DNA of 64,000 bases, taken from the NCBI RefSeq assembly GCF_027186265.1, contig NZ_CP114176.1, positions 682,001 to 746,000 of the forward strand, written 5' to 3'. The notes below the pieces were generated by a model. It searched no databases. It was not told where the DNA came from and saw only the letters and a list, made by a program, of their open reading frames with translations. Every line of letters begins with the position of its first letter. The stretch's first letter is position 1. The DNA comes from Lentibacillus daqui. Its GTDB lineage: Bacteria > Bacillota > Bacilli > Bacillales > Amphibacillaceae. Both the position numbers and the translations under genes were made by a program. Below, piece after piece: positions 50,702 to 59,642 of this stretch.

Positions 50702-52150
50702 TCATTGGGGATCAATTGGTGTTTTAACTGTTGAATATGCTTCCATTATCTCTGCTGCATCAAATAATGTATCTTCCCGGAACCGTCTTCCAAGAATCTG
50801 AACCCCAACCGGAAGACCATCTACAATAGAAGTTGGTAAAGATACGGAAGGAAATCCGAGCACTGCAAGAGACATCATCGACCATTGTGTGGAAATAATT
50901 TGCCGCATACCTTTTGAGCTTTCAATATCTGCATCTTGCTTAAATGCCTGTTCTGTTGAAACAGGGAGCAAAAGTAATGGATGAGTCTGTAGAAACTCCT
51001 GAAGTTTATAGATTAATGTTCCACGGCGGGAATATCCTTTAATATAATCAGAAAGGCTTGGGTCTTTCCCCCAAAATTCCTCTGTTACTTCAAAGAAATG
51101 TTTCACACCTTTTTTGATTCCTTCATCACCATATTGCTCTACAAGCGGCATGGCTTCTTTGAAATCCATCATACAGAGTAAATACCATAGTTCAAATGCT
51201 TCTTTAAACAACGGAAGGTTGACTTCTTCCACTACATAACCAGCTTTGCGCAAATTTTCTGCTGCCTGATCTAAAGCCTGATTTACAGCTGCTGATGGTT
51301 TTTCAATCCCTACATCACGCAATAACCCTACACGAATCGGAGTTTGAAGCGGTTCTCCTTGTAAAGGGACCGGTGCATATAAGGTTTCACGAGGATGGAA
51401 CCGACTCATGGCAGCAAAACTTAGGCGAAGATCAGAAACTGAACGGGCCAATGGTCCTTCTACTGCCATGAATTGGCCAGCTGGTGATTGATCACCGTCA
51501 GGATCGCCATACCAGCTTGGAATTCTTCCTGGAGTCGGCCGAAGTCCCATTATTCCACAAGTGTAAGCGGGATAACGCACAGATCCTCCAATATCATTAC
51601 CATGGGCCACAGGAGTCATCCCGGATGCTACAGATGAAGCCGCCCCTCCACTAGAACCGCCTGGTGTTCTTGTAAGATCCCATGGATTAAGTGTTCTCCC
51701 ATGCAAGTCGTTGCTTGTAACCCATCGATAGGAAAACGCAGGTGTGTTGCTGCGTCCTACAATGACAGATCCAGAATTGCGTAAATTTACAGCTACCGGG
51801 CCATCTTCCGCAGCTATATTATCCTTAAAGGCGACAACTCCATCAGTAGTTGCCTGTCCCGCTTGGTCGCTATTGATTTTTATGGATATAGGCACTCCAT
51901 GCAATGGTCCAAGAATATTCCCTTGCGCCAAAGCGCGGTCCGCCTCATCAGCCGCAGCAAGTGCTTCTTCAGGAAGGACTTTTACAAGGGCATTTAATGT
52001 TGGGTTCACTTCCTCAATTCGGTTTAAGCAGCTTATAACTGCTTCCCTTGAAGAAATTACTCCGGTTCGAATCGCATGAGCTAGTTCTGTTGCAGTCCAA
52101 CGCCATAATTCATCTTCTGTTGTAAGACTTTGAGTTTGAAATGATTGCAA
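50702..52150 (-). CDS. Amidase (amidase-signature family)
   Basis: 482 residues from TTG 52150 (AAAGGTGG nine bases before); an upstream ATG at 52228 would add a hydrophobic, unsupported 26 residues. The Ser-Ser-Lys triad is visible: VPISIKIN (Lys), TPGGSSGGAASSVASGM (cis-Ser) and GNDIGGSVRYPAYTCG (nucleophile Ser region). The family hydrolyses amides; this is the GatA-like amidase group, not GatA itself, because there are no gatB/C neighbours. Substrate unknown. It is divergent from a LuxR-type regulator. Confidence 0.9.
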   Translation of the reverse strand: MQSFQTQSLTTEDELWRWTATELAHAIRTGVISSREAVISCLNRIEEVNPTLNALVKVLPEEALAAADEADRALAQGNILGPLHGVPISIKINSDQAGQATTDGVVAFKDNIAAEDGPVAVNLRNSGSVIVGRSNTPAFSYRWVTSNDLHGRTLNPWDLTRTPGGSSGGAASSVASGMTPVAHGNDIGGSVRYPAYTCGIMGLRPTPGRIPSWYGDPDGDQSPAGQFMAVEGPLARSVSDLRLSFAAMSRFHPRETLYAPVPLQGEPLQTPIRVGLLRDVGIEKPSAAVNQALDQAAENLRKAGYVVEEVNLPLFKEAFELWYLLCMMDFKEAMPLVEQYGDEGIKKGVKHFFEVTEEFWGKDPSLSDYIKGYSRRGTLIYKLQEFLQTHPLLLLPVSTEQAFKQDADIESSKGMRQIISTQWSMMSLAVLGFPSVSLPTSIVDGLPVGVQILGRRFREDTLFDAAEIMEAYSTVKTPIDPQ

Positions 52151-52318
52151 AAAAATCGCCACCTTTATTAAAGTTAGAGAAAGTGCTTTCATAAAACTTA
52201 TTGTAATAACTAAAAAGTTGGGAAACAATTACCCAAACGAACCATATTTCCTGAAAAGGTGGATAGTTTGAATTATAATTGATTTACAAAAGTGAATTCT
52301 GATTGGGAGGGATAATGG

Positions 52319-53050
52319 TTGACAGCCTTATCTAAAGATAACTATGAAAAAATACTTACATTTATGGATCAAGCTATCGAACCTAACCAAGCCTTCCGTA
52401 ATGATGTTCTTCATTCTTTTAAGGATGTATTTGGTTACCATCTTTCGAACTTTTGGCTAATTGATGAAAAACATAATTTAAAAGACCCTGTTACCTTAAA
52501 TATTTCTCCATGCGCTATGAAGGAATACATTGAATGTCGTTATAAGACTGATATTTTAAGGCCACAAAGAACGCTTCCCTTTTTTCAAAAACAGCTTGTG
52601 TTGGAGATTGAGGACCTTGTCTCGAAAACTGAATATGAAAACAGCTATTTTTATAATGATTTTATGGTTCGATATGGATATTATCATGAGATAGCTGTAT
52701 GTATAAAATCGGGAAATAAACAGCTGGGCAGCCTTGCTTTTCTTAGATTTGAGGATGAGGAACCATTTAATCTTCAGGACCATATGTGTCTAGAGATTAT
52801 TTCACGATATTTATCACATAAGTTAAAGAACTATCTTGAGTTTGAAAAGATACCTGAATATACATTATTAACAACTCGGGAAAAAGAGTTGCTGAGATTT
52901 GTTCAAAAGGGGTATACAAATACAGAGATTGCCAATCTATTATTTATCAGTACAAATACTGTAAAGAAGCATTTACAAAGCCTATATCAAAAACTAGACG
53001 TACCAAATCGGACGAGCTTAAGTTATAAGGCTCATAAACTTCTAAAATGA
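52319..53050 (+). CDS. LuxR-family transcriptional regulator
   Basis: 243 residues from TTG 52319, after GGGAGGGATAATGG. The C-terminal helix-turn-helix YTLLTTREKELLRFVQKGYTNTEIANLLFISTNTVKKHLQSLYQKLDVPNRTSL is complete GerE/LuxR. The N-terminal 170 residues are a GAF/PAS-like ligand region with no receiver Asp. Divergent from the amidase gene, it is probably its regulator. Confidence 0.87.
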   Translation: MTALSKDNYEKILTFMDQAIEPNQAFRNDVLHSFKDVFGYHLSNFWLIDEKHNLKDPVTLNISPCAMKEYIECRYKTDILRPQRTLPFFQKQLVLEIEDLVSKTEYENSYFYNDFMVRYGYYHEIAVCIKSGNKQLGSLAFLRFEDEEPFNLQDHMCLEIISRYLSHKLKNYLEFEKIPEYTLLTTREKELLRFVQKGYTNTEIANLLFISTNTVKKHLQSLYQKLDVPNRTSLSYKAHKLLK

Positions 53051-53087
53051 TGTTTACCAATGTCAGCGTTTATCAAAAATATTTATT

Positions 53088-53135
53088 TCCAAAAAAAGGG
53101 TCTACCACAGTCTAAGAATGTGGTAGACCCTTCTG
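53088..53135. terminator. Bidirectional terminator
   Basis: AAGGGTCTACCACA / TGTGGTAGACCCTT stem with A and T flanks. Confidence 0.9.
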
Positions 53136-53142
53136 ATATTCA

Positions 53143-53278
53143 CTCTTTTCCCATTAACCAATACCATAACCTCAATTTCAACCATAAACTCCGGTGATGC
53201 TTATGCATTGACTTCAACAATCGTATCGACTGGATTCGGATTTGTTGCGGTTCGCTTAGCAATGATATGCATCATCTT
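53143..53278 (-). pseudogene. RidA/YjgF-family fragment
   Basis: On the minus strand, AKRTATNPNPVDTIVEVNA is followed by an in-frame TAA and then ASPEFMVEIEVMVLVNGK, the C-terminal part of a Rid-family enamine deaminase with a nonsense change and no N-terminus. It lies just past the old-yellow-enzyme gene on the same strand, so it was probably its operon partner. Confidence 0.65.
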
Positions 53279-53312
53279 AAAATATCTGCATCTCTTCATA
53301 AGTAGCGGAGAT

Positions 53313-54407
53313 TTACACTTCCATTTCTTTAATTTTTGCATTCGGACTTAATACTTCTTCTGGCTTAAACGCTTCTAATGGCTCTCCGTTTTTAACTTTG
53401 TTAACCCAATCATGGTTGGCTAAGGCTCCCTTACCTAAAGTAATCACATCAGCTTCTCCATTCTCAATGATTTCTTTCGCTTTTTCTGGATTTTCCAAAT
53501 GACCATTAGCGATGACAGGAATTTCACCATATTTCTTTGCAAGTGATACAAGAGATGCTCCACTTGTATCAAATGCAGGTTGCCATGCCTCATATTCCGT
53601 AACATGAATATAATTGAGGCCTGCCTTCCCTAATTGGCCAAAAATGATTTCTGCATCTTGTTCTTTTCCCGCCCACTTATGTGCATAGTCATTGACTTTA
53701 GCTTGTGAAATTCGAATACCAACAATAAAATCTTTTCCAACTGCTTCTCGAATAGCTTTAGACACTTCTACCAATAAACGAACCCGGTTTTCCGTAGAAC
53801 CACCGTACTCGTCCGTACGCTGATTTGTATACTCAGTAAGGAACTGATCAAGTAAATAGCCATTGGCACCGTGTATTTCAATTCCGTCAAATCCAATTGA
53901 TTGCGCACGTTTTGCAGCATTAACGAATCCGGTAATAACTTCTGCAATCTCTTCTTTTGTCGCTTCTCTTGGAGTTGGAAATGGACCCTTACCTATATAC
54001 ATTTCTAATTGCTCACCTTTTGGTTGAATAGCAGAAGGTGCAATTCTCTCTTCAGTAAAACAGTTTCCTTGGGAAATAGAACCCGAATGCTGTAATTGCA
54101 TAAAAATTTTCGCACCTGCTTGATGAACGGAGTCTACAAGTTTTTTCCAGGCTTCAGCTTGTTCCTTAAAAACAATCCCGCCTTGATCAAAATATGTTTG
54201 GCTATATTTGTCATCAATGTAAGTACCTTCTGTAATGATTAGGCCGAACCCTCCCTGAGCAAAAGATTTGTAGTACGAAACCATCTGATCGGTTACTAAT
54301 CCTTCAGATGTTGCGCTGATGCGAGTCATGGGTGCAACCCCTACTCGGTTATTTAATGTTGTATTACCTAATGTCACTGTCTCAAATAACTTGTTTATGT
54401 CTGTCAT
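53313..54407 (-). CDS. Old-yellow-enzyme family NADH:flavin oxidoreductase
   Basis: 364 residues from ATG 54407 (AAGGAG seven bases upstream). TIM-barrel FMN enzyme with NRVGVAPMTRISA at the start, the QLQHSGSISQG region, IEIHGANGYLLDQFLTEYTNQRTDEYGGSTENRVRLL (substrate/flavin site) and a final VITLGKGALANHDW phosphate-binding segment. It reduces activated alkenes or nitro compounds with NAD(P)H. It is divergent from a LysR gene, which likely regulates it. Confidence 0.92.
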   Translation of the reverse strand: MTDINKLFETVTLGNTTLNNRVGVAPMTRISATSEGLVTDQMVSYYKSFAQGGFGLIITEGTYIDDKYSQTYFDQGGIVFKEQAEAWKKLVDSVHQAGAKIFMQLQHSGSISQGNCFTEERIAPSAIQPKGEQLEMYIGKGPFPTPREATKEEIAEVITGFVNAAKRAQSIGFDGIEIHGANGYLLDQFLTEYTNQRTDEYGGSTENRVRLLVEVSKAIREAVGKDFIVGIRISQAKVNDYAHKWAGKEQDAEIIFGQLGKAGLNYIHVTEYEAWQPAFDTSGASLVSLAKKYGEIPVIANGHLENPEKAKEIIENGEADVITLGKGALANHDWVNKVKNGEPLEAFKPEEVLSPNAKIKEMEV

Positions 54408-54699
54408 TGTCGAAACTCCTTCTTGCATAAAGATTTATATATATTCTTTAGCTAAACATAATGTATTATTCAACGTCCTTCAATACTGCATACCACCCCT
54501 TTTAGGCATTCGTTTTTTATTTATTAACCTCTTCATCAATAGTTTGCTCAAGTATCCTTTAAGCATATAGATTAGAAAACTATTCAGGTTATAACTATCT
54601 GTGCACGAATTCATTGTAATTCATCATCTGCATTTAGTAAAATAGATATAAATGAATGAATAGTTCACTAAAATTGAACTAAGAAAGGTTTTGTAAACG

Positions 54700-55551
54700 A
54701 TGGAGCTTCGTCACCTTATAACACTCAAGACAATTGCAGAAAGGGGAGGTTTTAAAAAGGCTGCCGAACACCTTGGCTATGCACAATCTTCTATTACAAC
54801 CCATATCCGGGAATTGGAAGAGGAAGTTGGCAAACCTTTATTTGATAGACTGGGTAAAACAGTCGTTTTGACGCATTATGGGCAACGACTTCTTACATAC
54901 GCCGTAAAGATCATTGAATTGCATGCTCAGGCACTAGACATGGATGAAGAACCGACAGGGGACCTTGCTATTGGTATATCTGAATCTCTTACGATTGGTC
55001 GTGTCCCCCCTATTCTTCTGGACTATAAAAGAGCTTACCCTAAAGTAAATCTTTCATTAAAATCTATCGAAAATTATAATGTCACGTCACATCTGCAAAA
55101 TGGTGACGTTGATTTAGTGTTGGTATTAGAGAAGGATGATTGGTCTTTACCAGAGATATATTCTGAAAAGCTTAAAAGAGAAAAAATGATTTTGATCAGT
55201 CCGCCTGAAAAAGAAGACACTAACACAATACTTTATACGGAGCGGTCATGTAGTTATAAATCGGTGTTTGATGAATATTTAAGATATAAGCAGATGGATG
55301 TTAAAGCGAGTTTGGATTTTCAAAGTATTGAAGCGATAAAGCAGTGTGTAAGAAGTGGTTTAGGCATTTCAATGGTACCTTACTTTTCAGTGAAAGAAGA
55401 AATAGAAAACAATAAATTAAAGGGAGAAAAAATGGCACCAGAACATCCGTCTATATCCACATTTCTTGCATATCATAAAGATAAATGGATTTCTCCGGCC
55501 ATTACGAGCATGATTTCTTTAATAAAAAACCATGCTAAAAATTGGGTGTAA
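54700..55551 (+). CDS. LysR-family transcriptional regulator
   Basis: 283 residues. The N-terminal helix-turn-helix LRHLITLKTIAERGGFKKAAEHLGYAQSSITTHIRELEEEVGKPLFDRLGKTVVLTHYGQRLL is classic LysR. The C-terminal periplasmic-binding-like effector domain has GDLAIGISESLTIG and GLGISMVPYFSV. ATG 54700 follows AAGAAAGG. It is divergent from the old-yellow-enzyme gene, its probable target. Confidence 0.94.
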   Translation: MELRHLITLKTIAERGGFKKAAEHLGYAQSSITTHIRELEEEVGKPLFDRLGKTVVLTHYGQRLLTYAVKIIELHAQALDMDEEPTGDLAIGISESLTIGRVPPILLDYKRAYPKVNLSLKSIENYNVTSHLQNGDVDLVLVLEKDDWSLPEIYSEKLKREKMILISPPEKEDTNTILYTERSCSYKSVFDEYLRYKQMDVKASLDFQSIEAIKQCVRSGLGISMVPYFSVKEEIENNKLKGEKMAPEHPSISTFLAYHKDKWISPAITSMISLIKNHAKNWV

Positions 55552-55718
55552 CGATGTCTGAAGAATAAGGGCTCCTCGTATTAGTCGATTATCTTGTCAC
55601 TTTGTTTGCTGCGGGATTCTTTGGACGAAGGAGTTTGTAGTTGATGAGCGATTTGAATAACCGAAAAAGTACCCAAGGAAGCAAAGCCACTATCATTTTA
55701 TAACACCGGAATACGATT

Positions 55719-55763
55719 ATATTCGCGAACTTTATTAGACTTAATTACATATAAAGTTCGCTT
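55719..55763 (+). terminator. Terminator after LysR gene
   Basis: GCGAACTTTAT / ATAAAGTTCGC hairpin followed by TTTTTG. The preceding ~165 bases hold no recognised gene. Confidence 0.8.
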
Positions 55764-55804
55764 TTTGTTGATAATATACCAATTTCATAGTAAACTTGAA
55801 AAAT

Positions 55805-55876
55805 ACTAGCGTATAATCTTGGGAATATGGCCCAGAGTTTCTACCGGATCACCGCAAATGATCTGACTACGCAGGT
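55805..55876 (+). promoter_or_regulatory. Purine riboswitch aptamer, guanine/hypoxanthine class
   Basis: The aptamer GTATAATCTTGGGAATATGG, then CCCAGAGTTTCTACCGGATC, then ACCGCAAATGATCTGACTAC has the two kissing loops and the conserved core. The ligand-pairing base is C (GACTAC rather than GATTAT), so it binds guanine or hypoxanthine. It precedes a purine permease by 150 bases. Confidence 0.95.
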
Positions 55877-55895
55877 TGGAGGTTTTCTTGGATAA

Positions 55896-55930
55896 CAACA
55901 CGTTGTCTTTTATTAGTGTTGCTTTTTCTG
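55896..55930 (+). terminator. Riboswitch terminator 1
   Basis: CAACAC / GTGTTG stem followed by CTTTTTCT, just after the aptamer; the expected expression platform. Confidence 0.7.
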
Positions 55931-55955
55931 GTTCATCCTCTTTCTTGCATAGACG

Positions 55956-55997
55956 ACACTCTTGGTTCGAATCCTAATCAAGAGTGTTTTTTGTTTT
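55956..55997 (+). terminator. Second terminator before the permease
   Basis: ACACTCTTG / CAAGAGTGT stem with a 14-base loop, then TTTTTTG and a T-rich run up to the ribosome site. Confidence 0.75.
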
Positions 55998-56022
55998 TTT
56001 TATTTTTTTGAGGAGGAGAATC

Positions 56023-57357
56023 ATGAAAAAATACTTCCATTTTGAGGAATTAGGAACCAATTATCGTACGGAATTCCTGGCAGGGTTAACTACCTTTTTG
56101 GCAATGGCCTATATTCTATTTGTGAACCCGGCAACACTGGCACTAGTTGGTGTTGATGAGCTTCCGGAAGGCGTTACCCGGATTGATCAGGGAGCAGTAT
56201 TTACAGCAACCGCCATTTCTGGTGCGATTGGCTCTTTGCTTATGGGGGTTATTGCCAAATATCCGATTGCACTTGCACCAGGTATGGGCTTGAGTGCATT
56301 TTTTGCTTATACCGTTGTCCTTGGCTACGGAATTCCATGGCAAACCGCATTATCTGGCGTATTGGTATCGGGAATTATTTTTGTTTTATTAACGTTAACT
56401 GGTTTACGAGAAAAAATTATTAATGCTATCCCGGTAAATTTGAAATTGGCAGTTGGTGTTGGAATTGGATTTTTTATTGCCTTTATTGGCTTTCAAAATG
56501 CCGGGATTATTGTTGGTGACGCATCTACTCTGGTTGCGATCGGTGATTTAACCGCACCAAATGTATTACTTGCTATCTTCGGTATTGTTGCTTCGGTTGT
56601 CCTGCTCAGCCTTAATATTAAAGGTGGGATTTTTTACGGGATGATTCTGACAGCGATTGTTGGTATGATTACTGGTTTGATTGAAACACCTTCAGGACTT
56701 GGAGGAATCGTCGGCAGCGTACCAAGTGTCGCGCCAACATTTGGCCAGGCATTTATGCACTTGGGAGATCTTTTTAATACCGATATGCTTGTCGTCATCT
56801 TGACATTTTTATTTGTTTCCTTCTTTGATACTGCCGGAACATTGGTCGCCGTTGCTACACAAGCAGGTTTGATGAAGAATAATAAGTTGCCACGGGCTGG
56901 AAAAGCGTTATTTGCTGATGCGAGCGCTTCAGTTGCCGGGGCGGTAGTTGGGACATCAACCACTACATCATACATTGAATCTTCAGCGGGTGTTGCTGCA
57001 GGCGGGAGAACGGGCTTCACAGCGATTGTTACTGCGGGATTATTTCTGCTATCATTGTTTTTTTCACCTTTATTAAGTGTTATTACATCGGAAGTAACCG
57101 CCCCGGCATTAATTATTGTCGGTGTTCTTATGTCCTCATCATTAAAAGATATTGAATGGGATAAGTTTGAAGTTGCAGTACCGGCGTTTCTGACCATTGC
57201 TGCCATGCCTTTGACTTATAGTATTGCAACAGGTATCGCCATTGGCTTTATTTTCTACCCGATTACCATGCTGATGAAAGGCCGGATCAAGGAAGTTCAC
57301 CCGATGATGTATTTATTGTTTGTGATTTTTGTGTTGTATTTTGTGTTTTTGAGTTAG
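56023..57357 (+). CDS. pbuG: Guanine/hypoxanthine permease (AzgA/NCS2 family)
   Basis: 444 residues from ATG 56023 (AGGAGGAG before; upstream in-frame codons lie in the terminator tail). About 13 membrane segments. AzgA hallmarks: TNYRTEFLAGLTTFLAMAYILFVNPA, APGMGLSAFFAYTVVLGYG, FFDTAGTLVAVATQAGL and STTTSYIESSAGVAAGGRTG. H+-coupled uptake of guanine/hypoxanthine is indicated by family and by the guanine-class riboswitch. The symbol is by resemblance to B. subtilis PbuG. Confidence 0.9.
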   Translation: MKKYFHFEELGTNYRTEFLAGLTTFLAMAYILFVNPATLALVGVDELPEGVTRIDQGAVFTATAISGAIGSLLMGVIAKYPIALAPGMGLSAFFAYTVVLGYGIPWQTALSGVLVSGIIFVLLTLTGLREKIINAIPVNLKLAVGVGIGFFIAFIGFQNAGIIVGDASTLVAIGDLTAPNVLLAIFGIVASVVLLSLNIKGGIFYGMILTAIVGMITGLIETPSGLGGIVGSVPSVAPTFGQAFMHLGDLFNTDMLVVILTFLFVSFFDTAGTLVAVATQAGLMKNNKLPRAGKALFADASASVAGAVVGTSTTTSYIESSAGVAAGGRTGFTAIVTAGLFLLSLFFSPLLSVITSEVTAPALIIVGVLMSSSLKDIEWDKFEVAVPAFLTIAAMPLTYSIATGIAIGFIFYPITMLMKGRIKEVHPMMYLLFVIFVLYFVFLS

Positions 57358-57509
57358 ATCGTGTAAAAGGCGGGATCATGATAGATGGTTTCGCTTTTTT
57401 GTTTGATGATACTATAATATTTATAATTGTACATGGAAGGTGATAGCATGTCTTTTAATATTTGGAAACGAAATGGAACAAAAAGTAGAACAGTTGAAAC
57501 AAGACGAAT

Positions 57510-57545
57510 AAAGACTGGTGTTACACGATGAACACCAGTCTTTTA
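57510..57545. terminator. Bidirectional terminator
   Basis: AAAGACTGGTGTT / AACACCAGTCTTT hairpin between convergent genes. Confidence 0.9.
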
Positions 57546-57556
57546 AATACTTTCAA

Positions 57557-58744
57557 CTAAATAAAACGCTGGCTCTTCACTTGTCTTGCTGTTCCCGCTT
57601 TCCCATACGGCAGGATATGATAGATTGCTAATAAAATGCTTCCAGTAAGCGCAAAGCCCCCGACCGTTGCGTAAAGTGTCCCACCACCATATGAATCGAT
57701 CAATGCTCCGCCAATCAGCGAGCCGATAATACCTGATACCCCGAAAAAAAGGGAATAGAATACCAGATGACCCGTGGATTGTAATAGTTTGGGAATTAAT
57801 CTGCTGATATATTGAAAGGCAGCCAGATAAAACGTGCCAAATGTGATCCCATGCAGAACTTGTAATGGGACCAGATAAACTGGATCGTTAACAGCAGCAT
57901 AAATAAAGTAGCGTACACTGTATAACAGACCAGCGAACATGATAAATACTAAAGGATGAAACTTTCGGAACCAAAGCGGTGCCAGTGCAAATACTGCGGC
58001 TTCACTGGCGACGCCAAAGAACCAGGCCAAGCCGATGATTGTTTCATTCCCGCCAAGTTGTTCGATGTACAAGCCGATGAAACTGTCATTGGCCCGGTGA
58101 GAAATAGAAATAAACATGACAATAAACAGGAAAATAAAGAAGGGCTTATTTTGTAAAATTTGTTTAATATCTTTAAGCTGAATCGGATCTGCTTCCACTT
58201 TTACATCGGTTAACCTGAATGCAGCGATTAAGGCCATTGTACCGAAGAGAAGATATGGCCAGATCATATATGCCACACCGATTGATGTTAGGACTTTGCC
58301 AACAATTAAGGATGAAACCGCGAAACCGATGGAACCCCACATGCGGATGCTGCCAAAATTGACATGTAGTTCATCCGCCCGGCGCTGAGCCAGACTGTCG
58401 CCAAGTGCACCAATCGGCGTGGTAAAAAAATAAAATACAGCACCCATAAAGAGAATGGCGATCAATTCATTCATTTGGAAAAACAGCGAACTGCTGATTA
58501 ATAGCCCAATAATACAGATGATCAGCGTCCATTTAACCGTTTTAAATTTGTCACTCATGTATCCCCAAAATGGTTGCGAAAAAATAGCTGCAAACGGTCC
58601 AACCGCAAGCACCCACCCGATTTGGGTACCATCCAATCCTTTGTATCTTAGATATATGGGCAAATAGCTCAAGATAATCGTATTGGTCGCATGAAAACAA
58701 AATAATAACATTTTCAACGGTGTTAGCGATTCATTTTTTGACAT
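57557..58744 (-). CDS. MFS transporter (MFS_1-like/HcaT-type)
   Basis: 395 residues, 12 membrane helices. The start LKMLLFCFHATNTIILSYLPIYLRYKGLDGTQIGWVLAVGPFAAIFSQPFWGYMSDK carries MFS motif A; SLAQRRADELHVNFGSIRMWGSIGFAV is the MFS_1_like/NupG-HcaT group pattern. Substrate unknown (sugars, nucleosides or aromatic acids are possible). The start follows GGAGCG. It reads toward the purine permease and no regulator is adjacent. Confidence 0.88.
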   Translation of the reverse strand: MSKNESLTPLKMLLFCFHATNTIILSYLPIYLRYKGLDGTQIGWVLAVGPFAAIFSQPFWGYMSDKFKTVKWTLIICIIGLLISSSLFFQMNELIAILFMGAVFYFFTTPIGALGDSLAQRRADELHVNFGSIRMWGSIGFAVSSLIVGKVLTSIGVAYMIWPYLLFGTMALIAAFRLTDVKVEADPIQLKDIKQILQNKPFFIFLFIVMFISISHRANDSFIGLYIEQLGGNETIIGLAWFFGVASEAAVFALAPLWFRKFHPLVFIMFAGLLYSVRYFIYAAVNDPVYLVPLQVLHGITFGTFYLAAFQYISRLIPKLLQSTGHLVFYSLFFGVSGIIGSLIGGALIDSYGGGTLYATVGGFALTGSILLAIYHILPYGKAGTARQVKSQRFI

Positions 58745-58802
58745 GCATACGCTCCTTTAGTGCATACGGATATCATATAATACTAACTGTTCAGAATTCA
58801 AC

Positions 58803-58850
58803 TGGTGCCAGGTACCCGCGCAATTCTAAATTGCCCAAGTACCTGTCACT
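58803..58850. repeat. Interrupted palindromic repeat
   Basis: GTGCCAGGTAC, then GCAATT, then AAATTGC and GTACCTGTCAC form a long stem between msrA and the MFS gene. This looks like a Bacillaceae intergenic palindrome; its core AGGTAC/GTACCT and the GGTGCC start recall the 44-bp palindrome at 8680. Confidence 0.65.
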
Positions 58851-58856
58851 CAAGGT

Positions 58857-59384
58857 TTACTTCCAGTTCGCTGCAATAAATTCATCGCGGCCTGATTCTG
58901 CACGGTCTTTCTTGTATTCTTGTTCATTTTTTCGGTAAAAGTCCTGGTGATAATCTTCAGCGGGATAGAAAGTTGTTGCTGGTAAAATCTTGGTCACAAT
59001 TGGCTTAGAAAATTTTCCGCTTGCTTCCAATTCCTGTTTGGAGACTTCAGCCATCTCTTTTTGTTCCATATCATGGTAAAAGATGGCGGTACGATACGAA
59101 GTCCCGCGATCTTGAAATTGGCCGCCGTCATCAGTTGGATCAATCTGTTGCCAATATATCTTTAAAATATCCCGATATGAAAACACAGCCGGATCATACG
59201 TAATCTCCACAGCTTCATAATGTCCGGTCGTGCCTGCTTTTACTTCTTCATAGGTTGGATCAACGGTATGGCCGCCAGTATATCCGGAAACAACCTGATG
59301 GATACCGTCCCATTGATCAAACGGTTTGACCATACACCAGAAACATCCACCAGCAAAGGTCGCTTTTTTCAGTTCATGATTCAT
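58857..59384 (-). CDS. msrA: Peptide-methionine (S)-S-oxide reductase MsrA
   Basis: 175 residues. The active-site GCFWCM is near residue 12, followed by VVSGYTGG, DPTYEEVKAGTTGHYEAVEITYDP and QFQDRGTSYRTAIF, all MsrA motifs. It repairs methionine-S-sulfoxide in proteins with thioredoxin. Start ATG 59384 follows GGAGG. MsrB is not adjacent. Confidence 0.96.
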   Translation of the reverse strand: MNHELKKATFAGGCFWCMVKPFDQWDGIHQVVSGYTGGHTVDPTYEEVKAGTTGHYEAVEITYDPAVFSYRDILKIYWQQIDPTDDGGQFQDRGTSYRTAIFYHDMEQKEMAEVSKQELEASGKFSKPIVTKILPATTFYPAEDYHQDFYRKNEQEYKKDRAESGRDEFIAANWK

Positions 59385-59440
59385 GTTGATACCTCCAAAG
59401 ATGGATTTACAAATGTTGATTATTTACAGTAAACTAATAG

Positions 59441-59591
59441 TGTGTTCAAAAAGGAGGATAAAAAGGACCGAGAAGTTCTAGGCGGCGTAGCTTTGAGCAC
59501 CGGAGTGTACATGAGAGGTACATGAGGAGCGAAAAAGCAAGCCAACGAAGAAATTCGAAGCGTCATTTTTACCGGACTTTTTGAACAACAT
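59441..59591. repeat. ~150-bp repeat with inverted ends (MITE-like or structured RNA)
   Basis: Ends TGTTCAAAAAG and CTTTTTGAACA are inverted repeats. Inside are GGACCGAGAAG near the left end and TTTTTACCGGAC near the right end, with a GTACATGAGAGGTAC hairpin. CTAATAG occurs on both outer sides (59434-59440 and 59592-59598), consistent with a target duplication. It has no coding content. From memory, similar blocks recur in Bacillaceae genomes. Confidence 0.65.
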
Positions 59592-59642
59592 CTAATAGGA
59601 AGACTTCAGTAAACTATATCACAGGTTAGGGGGTTACGCACG

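Noticed and set aside
55946..55990. GGTTCGAATCC suggests a tRNA T-loop
   Set aside because: It is the loop of the riboswitch-associated terminator; no acceptor, D or anticodon arms are present.
57448..57531. 27-codon frame after the purine permease (MSFNIWKRNG...)
   Set aside because: Very short, runs into the terminator stem; possible but unsupported.
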